A stretch of DNA of 64,000 nt, taken from NCBI RefSeq assembly GCF_020991415.1, contig NZ_JAJMOY010000003.1:186001-250000 (forward strand), given 5' to 3'. The number at the start of each line of letters is the position of its first letter. The stretch's first letter is position 1. The notes under the pieces were generated by a model that saw only the letters and a list, made by a program, of their open reading frames with translations, made no database searches and had not been told where the DNA came from. Origin of the DNA: Flavobacterium sp. ENC (GTDB lineage: Bacteria > Bacteroidota > Bacteroidia > Flavobacteriales > Flavobacteriaceae). Made by a program: the position numbers and the translations under genes. Shown here in pieces: positions 16,130 through 24,955 of this stretch.

Positions 16130-16166
16130 ATTTTTTACAATTTATTTTTAAAGGTGTATGTGAGGG

Positions 16167-16391
16167 TTTTTGCCACGACCCGAGCGATAGCGAACAGGCG
16201 AAGCAATTGCACGAATTTTCACGAATTAACTATTTGCTTATTGCAAATAATTGAGCCGTTTTAATAATTATTTTAAACCTTTATTCCGATAGCTATGGGA
16301 GTGGTTATTTAAAAAAAATTAAAAATTAAAAATTCGTGAAAATTCGTGCAATTGCTTCGCCTGTTCGCTATCGCTCGGGTCGTGGCAAAAA
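16167..16391. repeat. 61-bp perfect inverted repeat
   Basis: 16167-16227 and 16331-16391 are exact reverse complements over 61 bp, separated by 103 bp of AT-rich sequence with no coding potential. The arms contain GCCACGACCCGAGCGATAGC and repeated CACGAATT. Partial relatives occur at 39789-39876 and 44932-45038, so this is one of a dispersed family. Confidence 0.9.
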
Positions 16392-16417
16392 AAAACGCTC
16401 GAATTATCGGGCGTTTT
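16392..16417 (-). terminator. Terminator of purL
   Basis: An 11-bp stem (16392-16402 with 16407-16417, one G-T wobble) with loop ATTA. On the minus strand it follows the stop codon at 16428 and runs into T residues. Confidence 0.7.
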
Positions 16418-16427
16418 ATATTTTTTT

Positions 16428-19400
16428 TTAGATTTTCTCAATCCATTTTCTGGCATTGACAAAAGCTTCATGCCAAGGGGAAACCTCGTCGTTTCTGTCT
16501 TTTGGGTAGTGTGCCCAGTTCCATTGGAAAGTCGAACGCTCAATATGAGGCATCATCACCAAATGTCTTCCGGTTTTGTCACACATCATTGCGGTGTTAT
16601 AATCCGAACCGTTAGGGTTTGCCGGATACCCTTCGTAAGCATATTTAGAAACAATGTTGTAGTTTTCTTCGGCTAAAGGCAAATTGAATTTTCCTTCTCC
16701 GTGAGAAACCCAGACTCCTAAAGTACTTCCGGCCAATGTCGATAACATCACCGAATTATTCTCCTGAACTTTTACAGAAGTAAAAATACTCTCGTGTTTC
16801 TGGCTTTCGTTATGCAATAGTTTTCCGTGTATTTCATGCTCCGGATTGATGACTTCCAATTCCATAAACAACTGACAGCCGTTACAGATTCCGACAGACA
16901 ATGTGTCTTCTCTTTTGAAGAAATTATCCAAAGCTGTTTTTGCTTTTTCGTTGTATAAGAAAGCTCCGGCCCATCCTTTGGCAGAACCTAAAACATCGGA
17001 ATTAGAGAATCCACCCACAGCACCGATAAACTGAATGTCTTCCAGTGTTTCACGACCTGAAATCAAATCGGTCATGTGAACGTCTTTTACATCAAATCCA
17101 GCTAAGTACATAGCGTTTGCCATTTCACGCTCGGAATTACTTCCTTTTTCACGGATAATAGCAGCCTTAGGTTTTGGTTTCGAAGCGTCGATTACTGGTT
17201 TTTTTCCTGTAAAATGTGCCGGAAACGTATAGTTTAAAACCTGATTTTTATAATTTTCGAAACGGGCCTGGGCTCTTCCGTTTTTAGATTGTTTCTGGTC
17301 TAGTAAATAAGAAGTTTCGAACCAAATGTCTCTATATTTTTCAATATCCAAATTATAAATTCCAAATTCCAAACTTGGCGTACTTTGCACGGAACCAATT
17401 TTGAAAAATTCGATATTGTTTCCTTTTAATTTAGCTTCAACATCTGCGTCAGATTTCGCCTGGAACACAATTCCGATGTTTTCAGCGAAAAGGATTTTCA
17501 ACAAATCTTTTTCCGCGAAAGCAGAAAAATCAATTTTAGCACCCAGATTTACATCCGCAAAACACATTTCCAGTAAAGTGGTAATTAAACCACCGCTTCC
17601 GATATCGTGTCCTGCCAGGATCTGATCGTCTAAGATTAATTCCTGAATCGTATTGAACGCCGTTTTAAAGAAAGAAGCATCTTTTATGGTAGACGTTTCT
17701 TTTCCGATCGTATTTCTGATTTGTGCAAAAGAGGAACCTCCCAATTGGAAAGCATCCTGAGACAAATTGATATAATAAATAGAATCTCCGTTTTTCTGTA
17801 AAACAGGTTCTACTACTTTTTTGATGTCGATACAATTTCCTCCCGCAGAAATAATAACCGTTCCCGGTGCGATTACTTCGTCGTTTGGATATTTTTGTTT
17901 CATCGAAAGGGAATCTTTTCCTGTCGGAATGTTGATCCCCAATTCGATTGCAAATTCTGAACAGCCTTCAACGGCAGCGTACAAACGAGCGTCTTCCCCT
18001 TCGTTTTTACAGGCCCACATCCAGTTGGCTGATAACGATATTCCTTTCATTCCGTCTTTAATCGGAGCCCAGATAATGTTGGATAACGATTCGGCAATAG
18101 CATTTCTGCTTCCTGCCACCGGATCAATCAAAGCAGCAATAGGGGCGTGACCAATAGAAGTCGCGATTCCTTCTTTTCCTAAATAGTCCAAAGCCATTAC
18201 ACCTACATTGTTCAAAGGCAATTGTAACGGTCCTGCATTTTGTTGTTTGGCTACTTTTCCACCTACACAACGGTCTACTTTATTCGTAAGCCAGTCTTTT
18301 GAACCCACTGCTTCCAAACGTAAAATGTCTTTTAAATAACTTTCGAAATCATTTGCCGAATACGAAACATCAGCATATTTCCTGTCGATTGTTTTATCGG
18401 TCATGATCGTTTTAGGAGAACTTCCGAAGAAATCTTCCAATGCATAATCCATCGGTTTTGAACCATTTGATTTGGATTCGAAAGTAAAACGGTGGTCTCC
18501 CGTTACATCTCCAACCTGATACATTGGGGAACGCTCTCTGTCGGCAATTCTTTGTAAAATGTCAATATCTTTCTGACCGATCACCAATCCCATTCTTTCC
18601 TGAGACTCGTTTCCGATAATTTCTTTTGCTGAAAGTGTCGGGTCTCCAACCGGTAATTTATCTAAATCGATTAGGCCTCCTGTTTCTTCCACTAGCTCAG
18701 AAAGACAGTTTAAGTGTCCGCCCGCACCGTGATCGTGAATCGAAACAATTGGGTTATGATCGCTTTCCACCAAACCACGAATGGCATTGGCAGCACGTTT
18801 TTGCATTTCCGGATTCGAACGCTGAATCGCATTTAACTCAATTCCTGAACCAAAAGCTCCGGTATCGGCAGACGAAACTGCAGCACCACCCATTCCGATT
18901 CTATAATTTTCTCCTCCCAGAATAACGATTTTGTCGCCTTCCTGTGGTTTCTTTTTGATTGATTGATCCAGTTTTCCGTAACCAATTCCGCCCGCCTGCA
19001 TGATTACTTTATCGTAACCAATTTTACGGTCGTTTTCCTGATGTTCGAAAGTTAAAACCGAACCTGTAATTAACGGTTGCCCGAATTTATTTCCAAAATC
19101 AGAAGCCCCGTTGGAAGCTTTGATTAAAATGTCCATTGGAGTCTGGTACAGCCATTTTCTTTCTTCAACTGCATTCTCCCATTTTCTGTCCTCCTGAGCA
19201 GAATCAGCCGATTTCAGACGTGAATACGAAGTCATATAAACCGCAGTTCCTGCCAATGGCAAAGAACCCTGGCCACCTGCTAAACGGTCACGGATTTCTC
19301 CACCAGAACCTGTTGCTGCTCCGTTAAAAGGCTCTACAGTGGTTGGGAAATTGTGTGTTTCTGCTTTTAATGAAATAACCGAATCAAATTCTTTTACTTC

Positions 19401-20099
19401 ATAAAAATCTGGTTTGTCAGCTGATTTTGGTGCAAACTGCTGCACTTTTGGTCCTTTTACAAAAGCAACGTTGTCTTTGTAAGCAGAAACAATATCGTTA
19501 GGGTTTTCCTGTGATGTTTTCTTGATTAATTTGAATAAAGAAGTTTCTTTTTCTTCACCGTCAATAACAAAAGTTCCGTTGAAAATCTTGTGACGGCAGT
19601 GCTCTGAATTGGCTTGTGAGAAGGCAAAAATTTCAGAATCGGTTAGTTTTCTTCCCAGTTTTGCCGCAAGATTGTCTAAATAATCTACTTCTTCCTGGCT
19701 TAAAGCCAAACCTTCTACTTTATTGTAAGTCGCAATATCATCGATTTCCAGAATAGGTTCCGGCTGTACGTTGATCGTAAAAATTTCCTGATCCAGCTGG
19801 CTGAATTTTTGAGAAAGCATCGGATCAAAATCGGTAAAATCTTCCGTTGCCGGATGAAATTCCTCAATTCTGATGATGCCCGGGATACCCATGTTCTGAG
19901 TAATCTCTACAGCGTTTGTACTCCAGGGTGTGATCATCGTGGCGCGGGGACCAACAAAAAAATCCGACAGCGCGGATTTTTCGATCTTATTGGAGTTGGC
20001 AAAAAGCCAGTTTAGTTTTGAAATGTCTTGAGCCGAAATTTCGTTTTGCGTTTGTACTGCAAAAACAGTTTTGCTTTGGTTTTCAAAGAAATGGATCAT
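16428..20099 (-). CDS. purL: Phosphoribosylformylglycinamidine synthase
   Basis: Fourth step of purine synthesis: FGAR plus glutamine and ATP give FGAM. The 1223-residue single chain is the large PurL type, with synthetase and glutaminase in one polypeptide. An N-terminal PurS-like region is followed by a linker with LTDSEIFAFSQANSEHCRHKIF, two AIRS-like halves (ETHNFPTTVEPFNGAATGSGG marks the first ATP site) and a C-terminal class I amidotransferase domain with the nucleophile in GICNGCQL and the His-Glu pair in MMPHIERS. The start at 20099 replaces an upstream in-frame ATG at 20156 because the family begins at MIHFFENQ and a promoter box lies between them. Monocistronic. Confidence 0.95.
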   Translation of the reverse strand: MIHFFENQSKTVFAVQTQNEISAQDISKLNWLFANSNKIEKSALSDFFVGPRATMITPWSTNAVEITQNMGIPGIIRIEEFHPATEDFTDFDPMLSQKFSQLDQEIFTINVQPEPILEIDDIATYNKVEGLALSQEEVDYLDNLAAKLGRKLTDSEIFAFSQANSEHCRHKIFNGTFVIDGEEKETSLFKLIKKTSQENPNDIVSAYKDNVAFVKGPKVQQFAPKSADKPDFYEVKEFDSVISLKAETHNFPTTVEPFNGAATGSGGEIRDRLAGGQGSLPLAGTAVYMTSYSRLKSADSAQEDRKWENAVEERKWLYQTPMDILIKASNGASDFGNKFGQPLITGSVLTFEHQENDRKIGYDKVIMQAGGIGYGKLDQSIKKKPQEGDKIVILGGENYRIGMGGAAVSSADTGAFGSGIELNAIQRSNPEMQKRAANAIRGLVESDHNPIVSIHDHGAGGHLNCLSELVEETGGLIDLDKLPVGDPTLSAKEIIGNESQERMGLVIGQKDIDILQRIADRERSPMYQVGDVTGDHRFTFESKSNGSKPMDYALEDFFGSSPKTIMTDKTIDRKYADVSYSANDFESYLKDILRLEAVGSKDWLTNKVDRCVGGKVAKQQNAGPLQLPLNNVGVMALDYLGKEGIATSIGHAPIAALIDPVAGSRNAIAESLSNIIWAPIKDGMKGISLSANWMWACKNEGEDARLYAAVEGCSEFAIELGINIPTGKDSLSMKQKYPNDEVIAPGTVIISAGGNCIDIKKVVEPVLQKNGDSIYYINLSQDAFQLGGSSFAQIRNTIGKETSTIKDASFFKTAFNTIQELILDDQILAGHDIGSGGLITTLLEMCFADVNLGAKIDFSAFAEKDLLKILFAENIGIVFQAKSDADVEAKLKGNNIEFFKIGSVQSTPSLEFGIYNLDIEKYRDIWFETSYLLDQKQSKNGRAQARFENYKNQVLNYTFPAHFTGKKPVIDASKPKPKAAIIREKGSNSEREMANAMYLAGFDVKDVHMTDLISGRETLEDIQFIGAVGGFSNSDVLGSAKGWAGAFLYNEKAKTALDNFFKREDTLSVGICNGCQLFMELEVINPEHEIHGKLLHNESQKHESIFTSVKVQENNSVMLSTLAGSTLGVWVSHGEGKFNLPLAEENYNIVSKYAYEGYPANPNGSDYNTAMMCDKTGRHLVMMPHIERSTFQWNWAHYPKDRNDEVSPWHEAFVNARKWIEKI

Positions 20100-20125
20100 T
20101 TTGTGTAGTTTGTTGTATTGAGGTG

Positions 20126-20157
20126 CAAATTTAGTGTAAATAAATAGTAAGCGCAAA
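20126..20157 (-). promoter_or_regulatory. Promoter of purL
   Basis: On the minus strand TTTG (20154-20157), a 20-bp spacer and TAAATTTG (20126-20133), both elements of the Bacteroidota consensus. The predicted start lies about 20 bases before the ATG at 20099, supporting that start. Confidence 0.65.
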
Positions 20158-20198
20158 TTTGAAAACGAAGTCTTTTAAAAAAAATAAAGGATGCTTTT

Positions 20199-20370
20199 TT
20201 TACCATATAAGTGTTCAAAGGTTCAAAGGCGCAAGGGTGCAAAGGGACAAGGGAACAAAGTTTGAATTTAAGCCTTACAAATAAAAAACTTTGCGGCTTT
20301 GCGACTTTGCGTGCAAAAATCCATACGCTTTTTTTGACCATGTAAGTGATGTAAGTTCATTTAAGAAGTT
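20199..20370. repeat. Dispersed TTCAAAGG/TTTGCGACTTTGCG element
   Basis: Opens with TTTACCATATAAGTGTTCAAAG and carries complementary CAAAG and CTTTG runs. Near 20336 it contains ACCATGTAAGTGATGTAAG, the inverse of the right end of the element at 22550-22704. It looks like two overlapping or recombined copies of that element. Confidence 0.7.
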
Positions 20371-20393
20371 CGATTTTGTTTTGTTTTTTAATC

Positions 20394-20483
20394 TCCCGCA
20401 GATTTAGCAGATACAAAGATTAATAAAAGATTGAGCGCATTTATAATAGAAATAAATCTGCTCAATCTGCAAAATCTGCGGGA
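20394..20483. repeat. Intergenic inverted repeat, CCCGCAGATT type
   Basis: TCCCGCAGATTT (20394-20405) pairs perfectly with AAATCTGCGGGA (20472-20483); inner segments with TTAGCAGA and ATCTGCTCAA continue the pairing imperfectly. Non-coding. Confidence 0.75.
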
Positions 20484-20511
20484 AAATTAAATTTTAAAAT
20501 TTACTAAAACA

Positions 20512-20536
20512 AAAAAGCGGCAATTTGCCGCTTTTT
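20512..20536 (-). terminator. Terminator of the endonuclease gene
   Basis: Palindrome AAAAAGCGGCAA / TTGCCGCTTTTT with minimal loop just beyond the stop at 20559 on the minus strand. Confidence 0.75.
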
Positions 20537-20558
20537 ACTTACTGAAAATATAATTTTA

Positions 20559-22412
20559 TTAGTTGATGATAATCTTTTTATACACTGTTTTTTCATCTTT
20601 CGTGATGACAACAATGTATATTCCTTTAGCCAGATGACTAACTCCTATTTCGGGATTGGTAATGTTTTGTTTTTCGAAAACTTTTTGTCCCGAAAATGAA
20701 ACGATTTCAATAGAATAAGGAGCGTCTGAGTTAGTATAACCGATATTAAAGTTTCCGTTGGAAGGATTCGGATAAATTATAATTTCATCAGAACCGGAAG
20801 TTTCCTCTTCTTTGGCTGCAATGGCTGTTTTGCTTGCTAGGTTATTACAGGTATCTGTGGTATACGAATCCCATTGTGAACTTAAATTGAAAGTTGTTGA
20901 TGGAGAAGTTACCGTCGATTTTCTTCTTAAGGTAACATCTACGGCAAAGTTTGCAGTTCCGCCATTGAAAGTTCCGATGATGTCGATCAAAACGCCGTTT
21001 TTGAATAAACCTACAGCGTCATTTCCGTTAAACATTAACTCCGTTCCGCTGGTCGAAATATTGGCTGCGCTTGTAGAAAAACAAGTCGAAGAAATAGAAC
21101 TGTTTACAATTACAAATTTACTTCCTGTCGTTAAAGTTCCGCTCAGGGCTAAACCGGTACTCCAGGCACCTGCACCATTCGTTTGTTTTTTAACCGTATA
21201 GGCTGATAAACTAACGGAGCTTCCCGTATTGTTGGCAATTTCCAGCGCTTTATTATTTCCGGAACCTTCAATATATTCAGAGAAAAGCAAATCGGTTGCA
21301 GTTCCTCCGGTTCCGCTGCTATTGGTAGTAACCGCTATCGTACTGCTTGAAGCGGAAGTATTTCCTGCTGCATCTTTAGCTTTTACATAAATAGAATAAC
21401 TTGTTGAAGCCGTTAAACCTGTAATAGTTGCCGTTAAACCTGAAACAGTTGTTTTCAGAACGCTATTGGCGTAAACATCATAACCTGTCACGGCTACATT
21501 GTCTGTAGAAGCATTCCAGGCAACTGTAATAGATGTTGAAGTTTTTGTTGTTGAAGCCAAACTTGTTGGAGCAGTTGGAGCTGTAGTGTCTCCGGAAGGA
21601 GCAGTACCTCCCCAGATTTGATTTACATATTCCGGATGATCGATATACGGATTCCTGTTGTTCTGACGGGCATAAACGGCATTGTTTCGGGCAATTTCTC
21701 TCGCACTTACCGGATCTTGTGCATTCCACGCTAAAAGAACGTTTAGGAAAGCAGTTGTAAATACTTTATTGCTGGAACCGTCAAACATCGCATAAGAATA
21801 ACCTGCAACGGTATTTTCGTAACGGGTTGCAAAATAAAAATACATTCGGGCAATATCGCCTTTGAAAGCATTTACAGGTTCGAAAACAGTTCCCGAATAT
21901 CCGGATACGGCACTTGAACCTAATTTGCTTCCGTTTTGAGAAGTATAAGTTGCTGAACTCACGGTTCCATGCGGATAATTAGAACGTATCCCGTTTACTT
22001 TTCCGTCGGTTGGTGTGATAAAATGAGCATCGGCAACCATTGGTGATTGTTCGTTAAAAACAGATTGCGGAATGATGTGTTCCCTGTTGTAGCAATCTCC
22101 TTCTACGGAATAACTGCCACATCTTTGTGTGCTTCCTGTAGTATAGTTGTAAGGATCTGTTCCGGACGGATTTTCAGAATACATGTCCAAAACAGTTCCG
22201 TCATTTTCGTAGAAATTATCAACATCGGAAGTTTGATAAGTCGTATACAAACCGGCATATCCGTTATCGGTATGACCTTTAATGATGTTATATAATTGTG
22301 TTTTTAAAGTGTAACCGGTTCCGGTGGCAGTGCTGTAGTAACCCGATGGGATTTGCGCAAAACCCGCGATAGTGAAGACCAGTAATAGAAACGAAGAGTA
22401 GCTTTTTTTCAT
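20559..22412 (-). CDS. T9SS-exported endonuclease I with FN3 and lamin-tail domains
   Basis: A 617-residue secreted nuclease. After a signal peptide (ends GFAQ, about 19) comes an endonuclease I / EndA-type domain (about 20-265) with the catalytic histidine in NREHIIPQSVF and the metal-site region DAHFITPTDGKVNGIRSNYP. Then a fibronectin type III domain (about 278-368), a lamin-tail-like domain (about 373-510, ATDLLFSEYIEGSGNNKALE) and a C-terminal type IX sorting domain (about 540-617, YPNPSNGNFNI ... GIYIVVI). It would degrade nucleic acid outside the cell, feeding on DNA or protecting against it. It is monocistronic and lies between two copies of a dispersed repeat. A weak TAGATTTG box is present on the minus strand at 22476-22483. 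Confidence 0.9.
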   Translation of the reverse strand: MKKSYSSFLLLVFTIAGFAQIPSGYYSTATGTGYTLKTQLYNIIKGHTDNGYAGLYTTYQTSDVDNFYENDGTVLDMYSENPSGTDPYNYTTGSTQRCGSYSVEGDCYNREHIIPQSVFNEQSPMVADAHFITPTDGKVNGIRSNYPHGTVSSATYTSQNGSKLGSSAVSGYSGTVFEPVNAFKGDIARMYFYFATRYENTVAGYSYAMFDGSSNKVFTTAFLNVLLAWNAQDPVSAREIARNNAVYARQNNRNPYIDHPEYVNQIWGGTAPSGDTTAPTAPTSLASTTKTSTSITVAWNASTDNVAVTGYDVYANSVLKTTVSGLTATITGLTASTSYSIYVKAKDAAGNTSASSSTIAVTTNSSGTGGTATDLLFSEYIEGSGNNKALEIANNTGSSVSLSAYTVKKQTNGAGAWSTGLALSGTLTTGSKFVIVNSSISSTCFSTSAANISTSGTELMFNGNDAVGLFKNGVLIDIIGTFNGGTANFAVDVTLRRKSTVTSPSTTFNLSSQWDSYTTDTCNNLASKTAIAAKEEETSGSDEIIIYPNPSNGNFNIGYTNSDAPYSIEIVSFSGQKVFEKQNITNPEIGVSHLAKGIYIVVITKDEKTVYKKIIIN

Positions 22413-22549
22413 AAAATTTGTTTAATGTTTGGTTGGTAATAAATTGATTAATAGTGTTTTAATTTATTGTTGTACCAAATCTACTACTTTTATGAATACG
22501 CTGGGTTAAGGAATGATTATTTTTAGATATATATTCTTACGGTTGTTTT

Positions 22550-22704
22550 TTTTACCATTTAAGTGTTCAAAGGTTCAAAGGGACAAAGGTGCAAAGTGAC
22601 AAAGTTTGAATTTGAGCCTTACAAATAAAAAACTTTGTCACTTTGCGTCTTTGCGGCGAAATTGAAGGAACCTTAAATGAACTTATATCACTTATATGGT
22701 AAAA
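22550..22704. repeat. 155-bp MITE-like element with terminal inverted repeats
   Basis: The ends TTTTACCATTTAAGTG (22550-22565) and CACTTATATGGTAAAA (22689-22704) match as inverted repeats at 15 of 16 bases. The interior carries complementary TTCAAAG/CTTTG runs. A related, rearranged copy is at 20199-20370, on the other side of the endonuclease gene. No transposase is present. The rest of 22413-22733 holds nothing else recognisable. Confidence 0.7.
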
Positions 22705-22733
22705 GCGTCCTGTTTGCGCTTTGTAATAAATCT

Positions 22734-24248
22734 TTATTTTGGAAAGTCAGCACTCTGGTAAGCACCCAAATCCGGCGGAGAAGTTCTGGTAGTTCCTAAA
22801 ATGTCTAACGGAATTATATACGCCTGATCTCCTTTCGCGAAAGCGGCAGAAGTTTTATCAATATTGAACTTGTTCTGAGAGACGTTATAAAACTTTGGAT
22901 TTTCATTCAGAATGATGTTGGTATAATGCACGGCATCATCTTTAAACTGATAATCGGGATTTTTGCTGGTGCTGCTGAATTTCAATAAACAATTGTTCAG
23001 TTGATAGACAAATTGCGCATTGGTGCCTTTGTCCAGATTAAATTCATTGGTACTGGAACCATAAATAATACAATTGTTAAAAGTAGCCTGAGTCAGGTCT
23101 TTCGTTTCCGGAGTTGCTCCGGGCAGGCGGTTGCTTAAGTTAACGGCAAACTGGTCGCTGCTTGGCCAGTTGTTGTAAAAAGTAGCCTGCGTAAAGCTAT
23201 AATCTCCGCCATAAACACAGGATAAAGCTGCCAGACCGGAATAATTAATGACAATATTCTCCCCTTTGATTCGTGCATGCTTCGCTAAAATGCCGTATTG
23301 CGAACAGTTATAAATTTGTGTGTTTTTTAGCTGAACCGTTGTAGCGTCCTGGTTTCTGATGGATAAACCAATGGTTGCATTTTTTAGTGTCAGATGATTG
23401 ATGGCATGATTGGTACTCCCGTCCGCGAGAATAATGGCGCCCCACTGTCCGGGAATATCCGAGTAAAGGGACTCTAAACGATCGCCTTCAAAAACAACTT
23501 CATTTTCTGATTTTTCAGTTGTTGAAACCGCTCCGTTAATGTGCAGGGAAGCATTTTTATCTACAAAAAGCCCCGAATTAGCATGAAAAAACACCTTGGA
23601 ACCGGCTTCGAAAGTGACGGTTTTATTTTCAGGAACTCCTGCGTAACCATAAATAACATACGGTTTTTGTTTCGTAAAAAGGAGTTCATTTCCGTTTGCA
23701 GCATCATTTTCATCGAGATAAAAACCATCCACAGCTTTACCATCGATCTGAATTTTTTCCTTGCTTCCGTCCGGATTTTGTTTGGGATATAAAAAAACGG
23801 CATCCTGAATTAAGGTAACCAAAGCCACTTTTTGAAGATTAGCGCCGCTGTCAAATTGAATTTCGTCGGTATATAAAAAATCAGTCGGATCAGCATCTGT
23901 AATATCTGCCGTTGTTTCTATAAAAATGTACAAACTGTCTTTGGCCAGAAGGGTAACATTATTGAAGATTTTGCCATTGTTTCCGTTTGTTCCGTCCACC
24001 GTCATTCGGTATTTGGAACTTAGCCCTTTTTTAAGCTGAATAACCGGAATCGAAATATCGTCTTTGCTTTTGTTGTACACCTTAAGCTGGTAAGTAGCGG
24101 AACCAATGTTTTTAAAAACCGTATCCAGATAAACGGTATCTTTTGAAAACTTTAAATTCCCGGAACTGGCAACGGTGTCAAAATCAGTCCGGCAGGAACT
24201 GGCAGTTAAAAATATTCCGAAAATGAAGAGGATATAGTAGTGACGCAT
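22734..24248 (-). CDS. Lipoprotein with right-handed beta-helix
   Basis: A 504-residue putative lipoprotein; the signal peptide ends with a lipobox at LTASSC, so it is probably anchored in a membrane and likely surface-exposed. An N-terminal domain of about 110 residues (LKFSKDTVYLDTVFKNIGSA) resembles the immunoglobulin-like DUF1573 type. The middle (about 180-420) has repeated short hydrophobic turns (HLTLKNATIGLSIRNQDATT, LKNTQIYNCSQYGI) typical of a parallel beta-helix as in polysaccharide-active or adhesive proteins, and the C-terminal LGAYQS is typical of such proteins. Substrate is unknown. The start at 24248 is preferred to 24275 because the signal peptide begins there. Confidence 0.75.
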   Translation of the reverse strand: MRHYYILFIFGIFLTASSCRTDFDTVASSGNLKFSKDTVYLDTVFKNIGSATYQLKVYNKSKDDISIPVIQLKKGLSSKYRMTVDGTNGNNGKIFNNVTLLAKDSLYIFIETTADITDADPTDFLYTDEIQFDSGANLQKVALVTLIQDAVFLYPKQNPDGSKEKIQIDGKAVDGFYLDENDAANGNELLFTKQKPYVIYGYAGVPENKTVTFEAGSKVFFHANSGLFVDKNASLHINGAVSTTEKSENEVVFEGDRLESLYSDIPGQWGAIILADGSTNHAINHLTLKNATIGLSIRNQDATTVQLKNTQIYNCSQYGILAKHARIKGENIVINYSGLAALSCVYGGDYSFTQATFYNNWPSSDQFAVNLSNRLPGATPETKDLTQATFNNCIIYGSSTNEFNLDKGTNAQFVYQLNNCLLKFSSTSKNPDYQFKDDAVHYTNIILNENPKFYNVSQNKFNIDKTSAAFAKGDQAYIIPLDILGTTRTSPPDLGAYQSADFPK

Positions 24249-24271
24249 CTGAATATGTTTGTTGTTTTTTG

Positions 24272-24351
24272 CCACAGATTTAAAGATTTAAATGATTTTC
24301 TACTTTAAGTAAATAAACTTTTTAATCTTTGGTAATCTGTGCCATCTGTGG
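24272..24351. repeat. Intergenic inverted repeat, CCACAGAT type
   Basis: CCACAGAT (24272-24279) pairs with ATCTGTGG (24344-24351), and AAAGATT (24282-24288) with AATCTTT (24324-24330). Same general design as the elements at 20394 and 16167. Confidence 0.65.
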
Positions 24352-24506
24352 GAAAAAATATAATTTTCAGCCAAAGATAAATTTTGATTGTTGGTGTAAA
24401 AATAACAAAAAACTGACAGGTTCGAAGATCATTTTAATAATACAATTGTATTTTATAATTTGTATCTCTTCTTTTCTTTAATTTTACGGCTTTAAATTCC
24501 ATTTTA

Positions 24507-24935
24507 ATGAATTATACAAAAGAACAAATATTAGAGCGTTGCAATCAGTTCACTAAAAACACACTGATGGAAACGCTGAAAATAGAATATATAGATGCAG
24601 GCGAAGATTTTTTAGTAGCCAAAATGCCTGTAAATCCGAGCGTTCATCAACCAATGGGACTTTTACACGGCGGCGCTTCGGTTGCTTTGGCTGAAAGCGT
24701 TGGAAGTGCAGCTTCCTTTTTCTTTATAGACCCAAAAGAGCAGGAAGTCCGAGGCATCGAGATTTCTGCCAATCACCTGAAAAGTATTCGCGAAGGTTAT
24801 GTTTTCGGAACCGCACGCATCATTCATAAAGGAAGAAGTATCCATCTTTGGGAAATTAAAATTACCGACGAAGAAGGCAATCTGATTTCACTTTGCAAAT
24901 TGACGAATATGGTTCTGGACCGAAAGAAAAAATAA
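24507..24935 (+). CDS. Hotdog-fold acyl-CoA thioesterase (PaaI/MenI type)
   Basis: A 142-residue single hotdog domain. HQPMGLLHGGASVALAESVG is the helix and catalytic region of PaaI/YbgC-related thioesterases, with a likely catalytic Glu in ALAESVG; VRGIEISANHLKSIREG and GRSIHLWEIKITDEEGN are the following strands. The gene is two genes upstream of isochorismate synthase on the same strand, so it is a good candidate for the 1,4-dihydroxy-2-naphthoyl-CoA hydrolase of menaquinone synthesis; that assignment rests on context. It is followed after 20 bp by the M48 peptidase gene. Confidence 0.85.
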   Translation: MNYTKEQILERCNQFTKNTLMETLKIEYIDAGEDFLVAKMPVNPSVHQPMGLLHGGASVALAESVGSAASFFFIDPKEQEVRGIEISANHLKSIREGYVFGTARIIHKGRSIHLWEIKITDEEGNLISLCKLTNMVLDRKKK

Positions 24936-24955
24936 AAATTTATTCTATAAAATTA

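Noticed and set aside
20100..20156. Extended PurL N-terminus from an upstream ATG
   Set aside because: The extra 19 residues do not match the family start, and the promoter box at 20126-20133 lies inside that stretch.
20559..22412. Nuclease as a defence or competence effector
   Set aside because: The T9SS sorting domain and lamin-tail domain indicate an exported scavenging nuclease; nothing adjacent supports a defence role.
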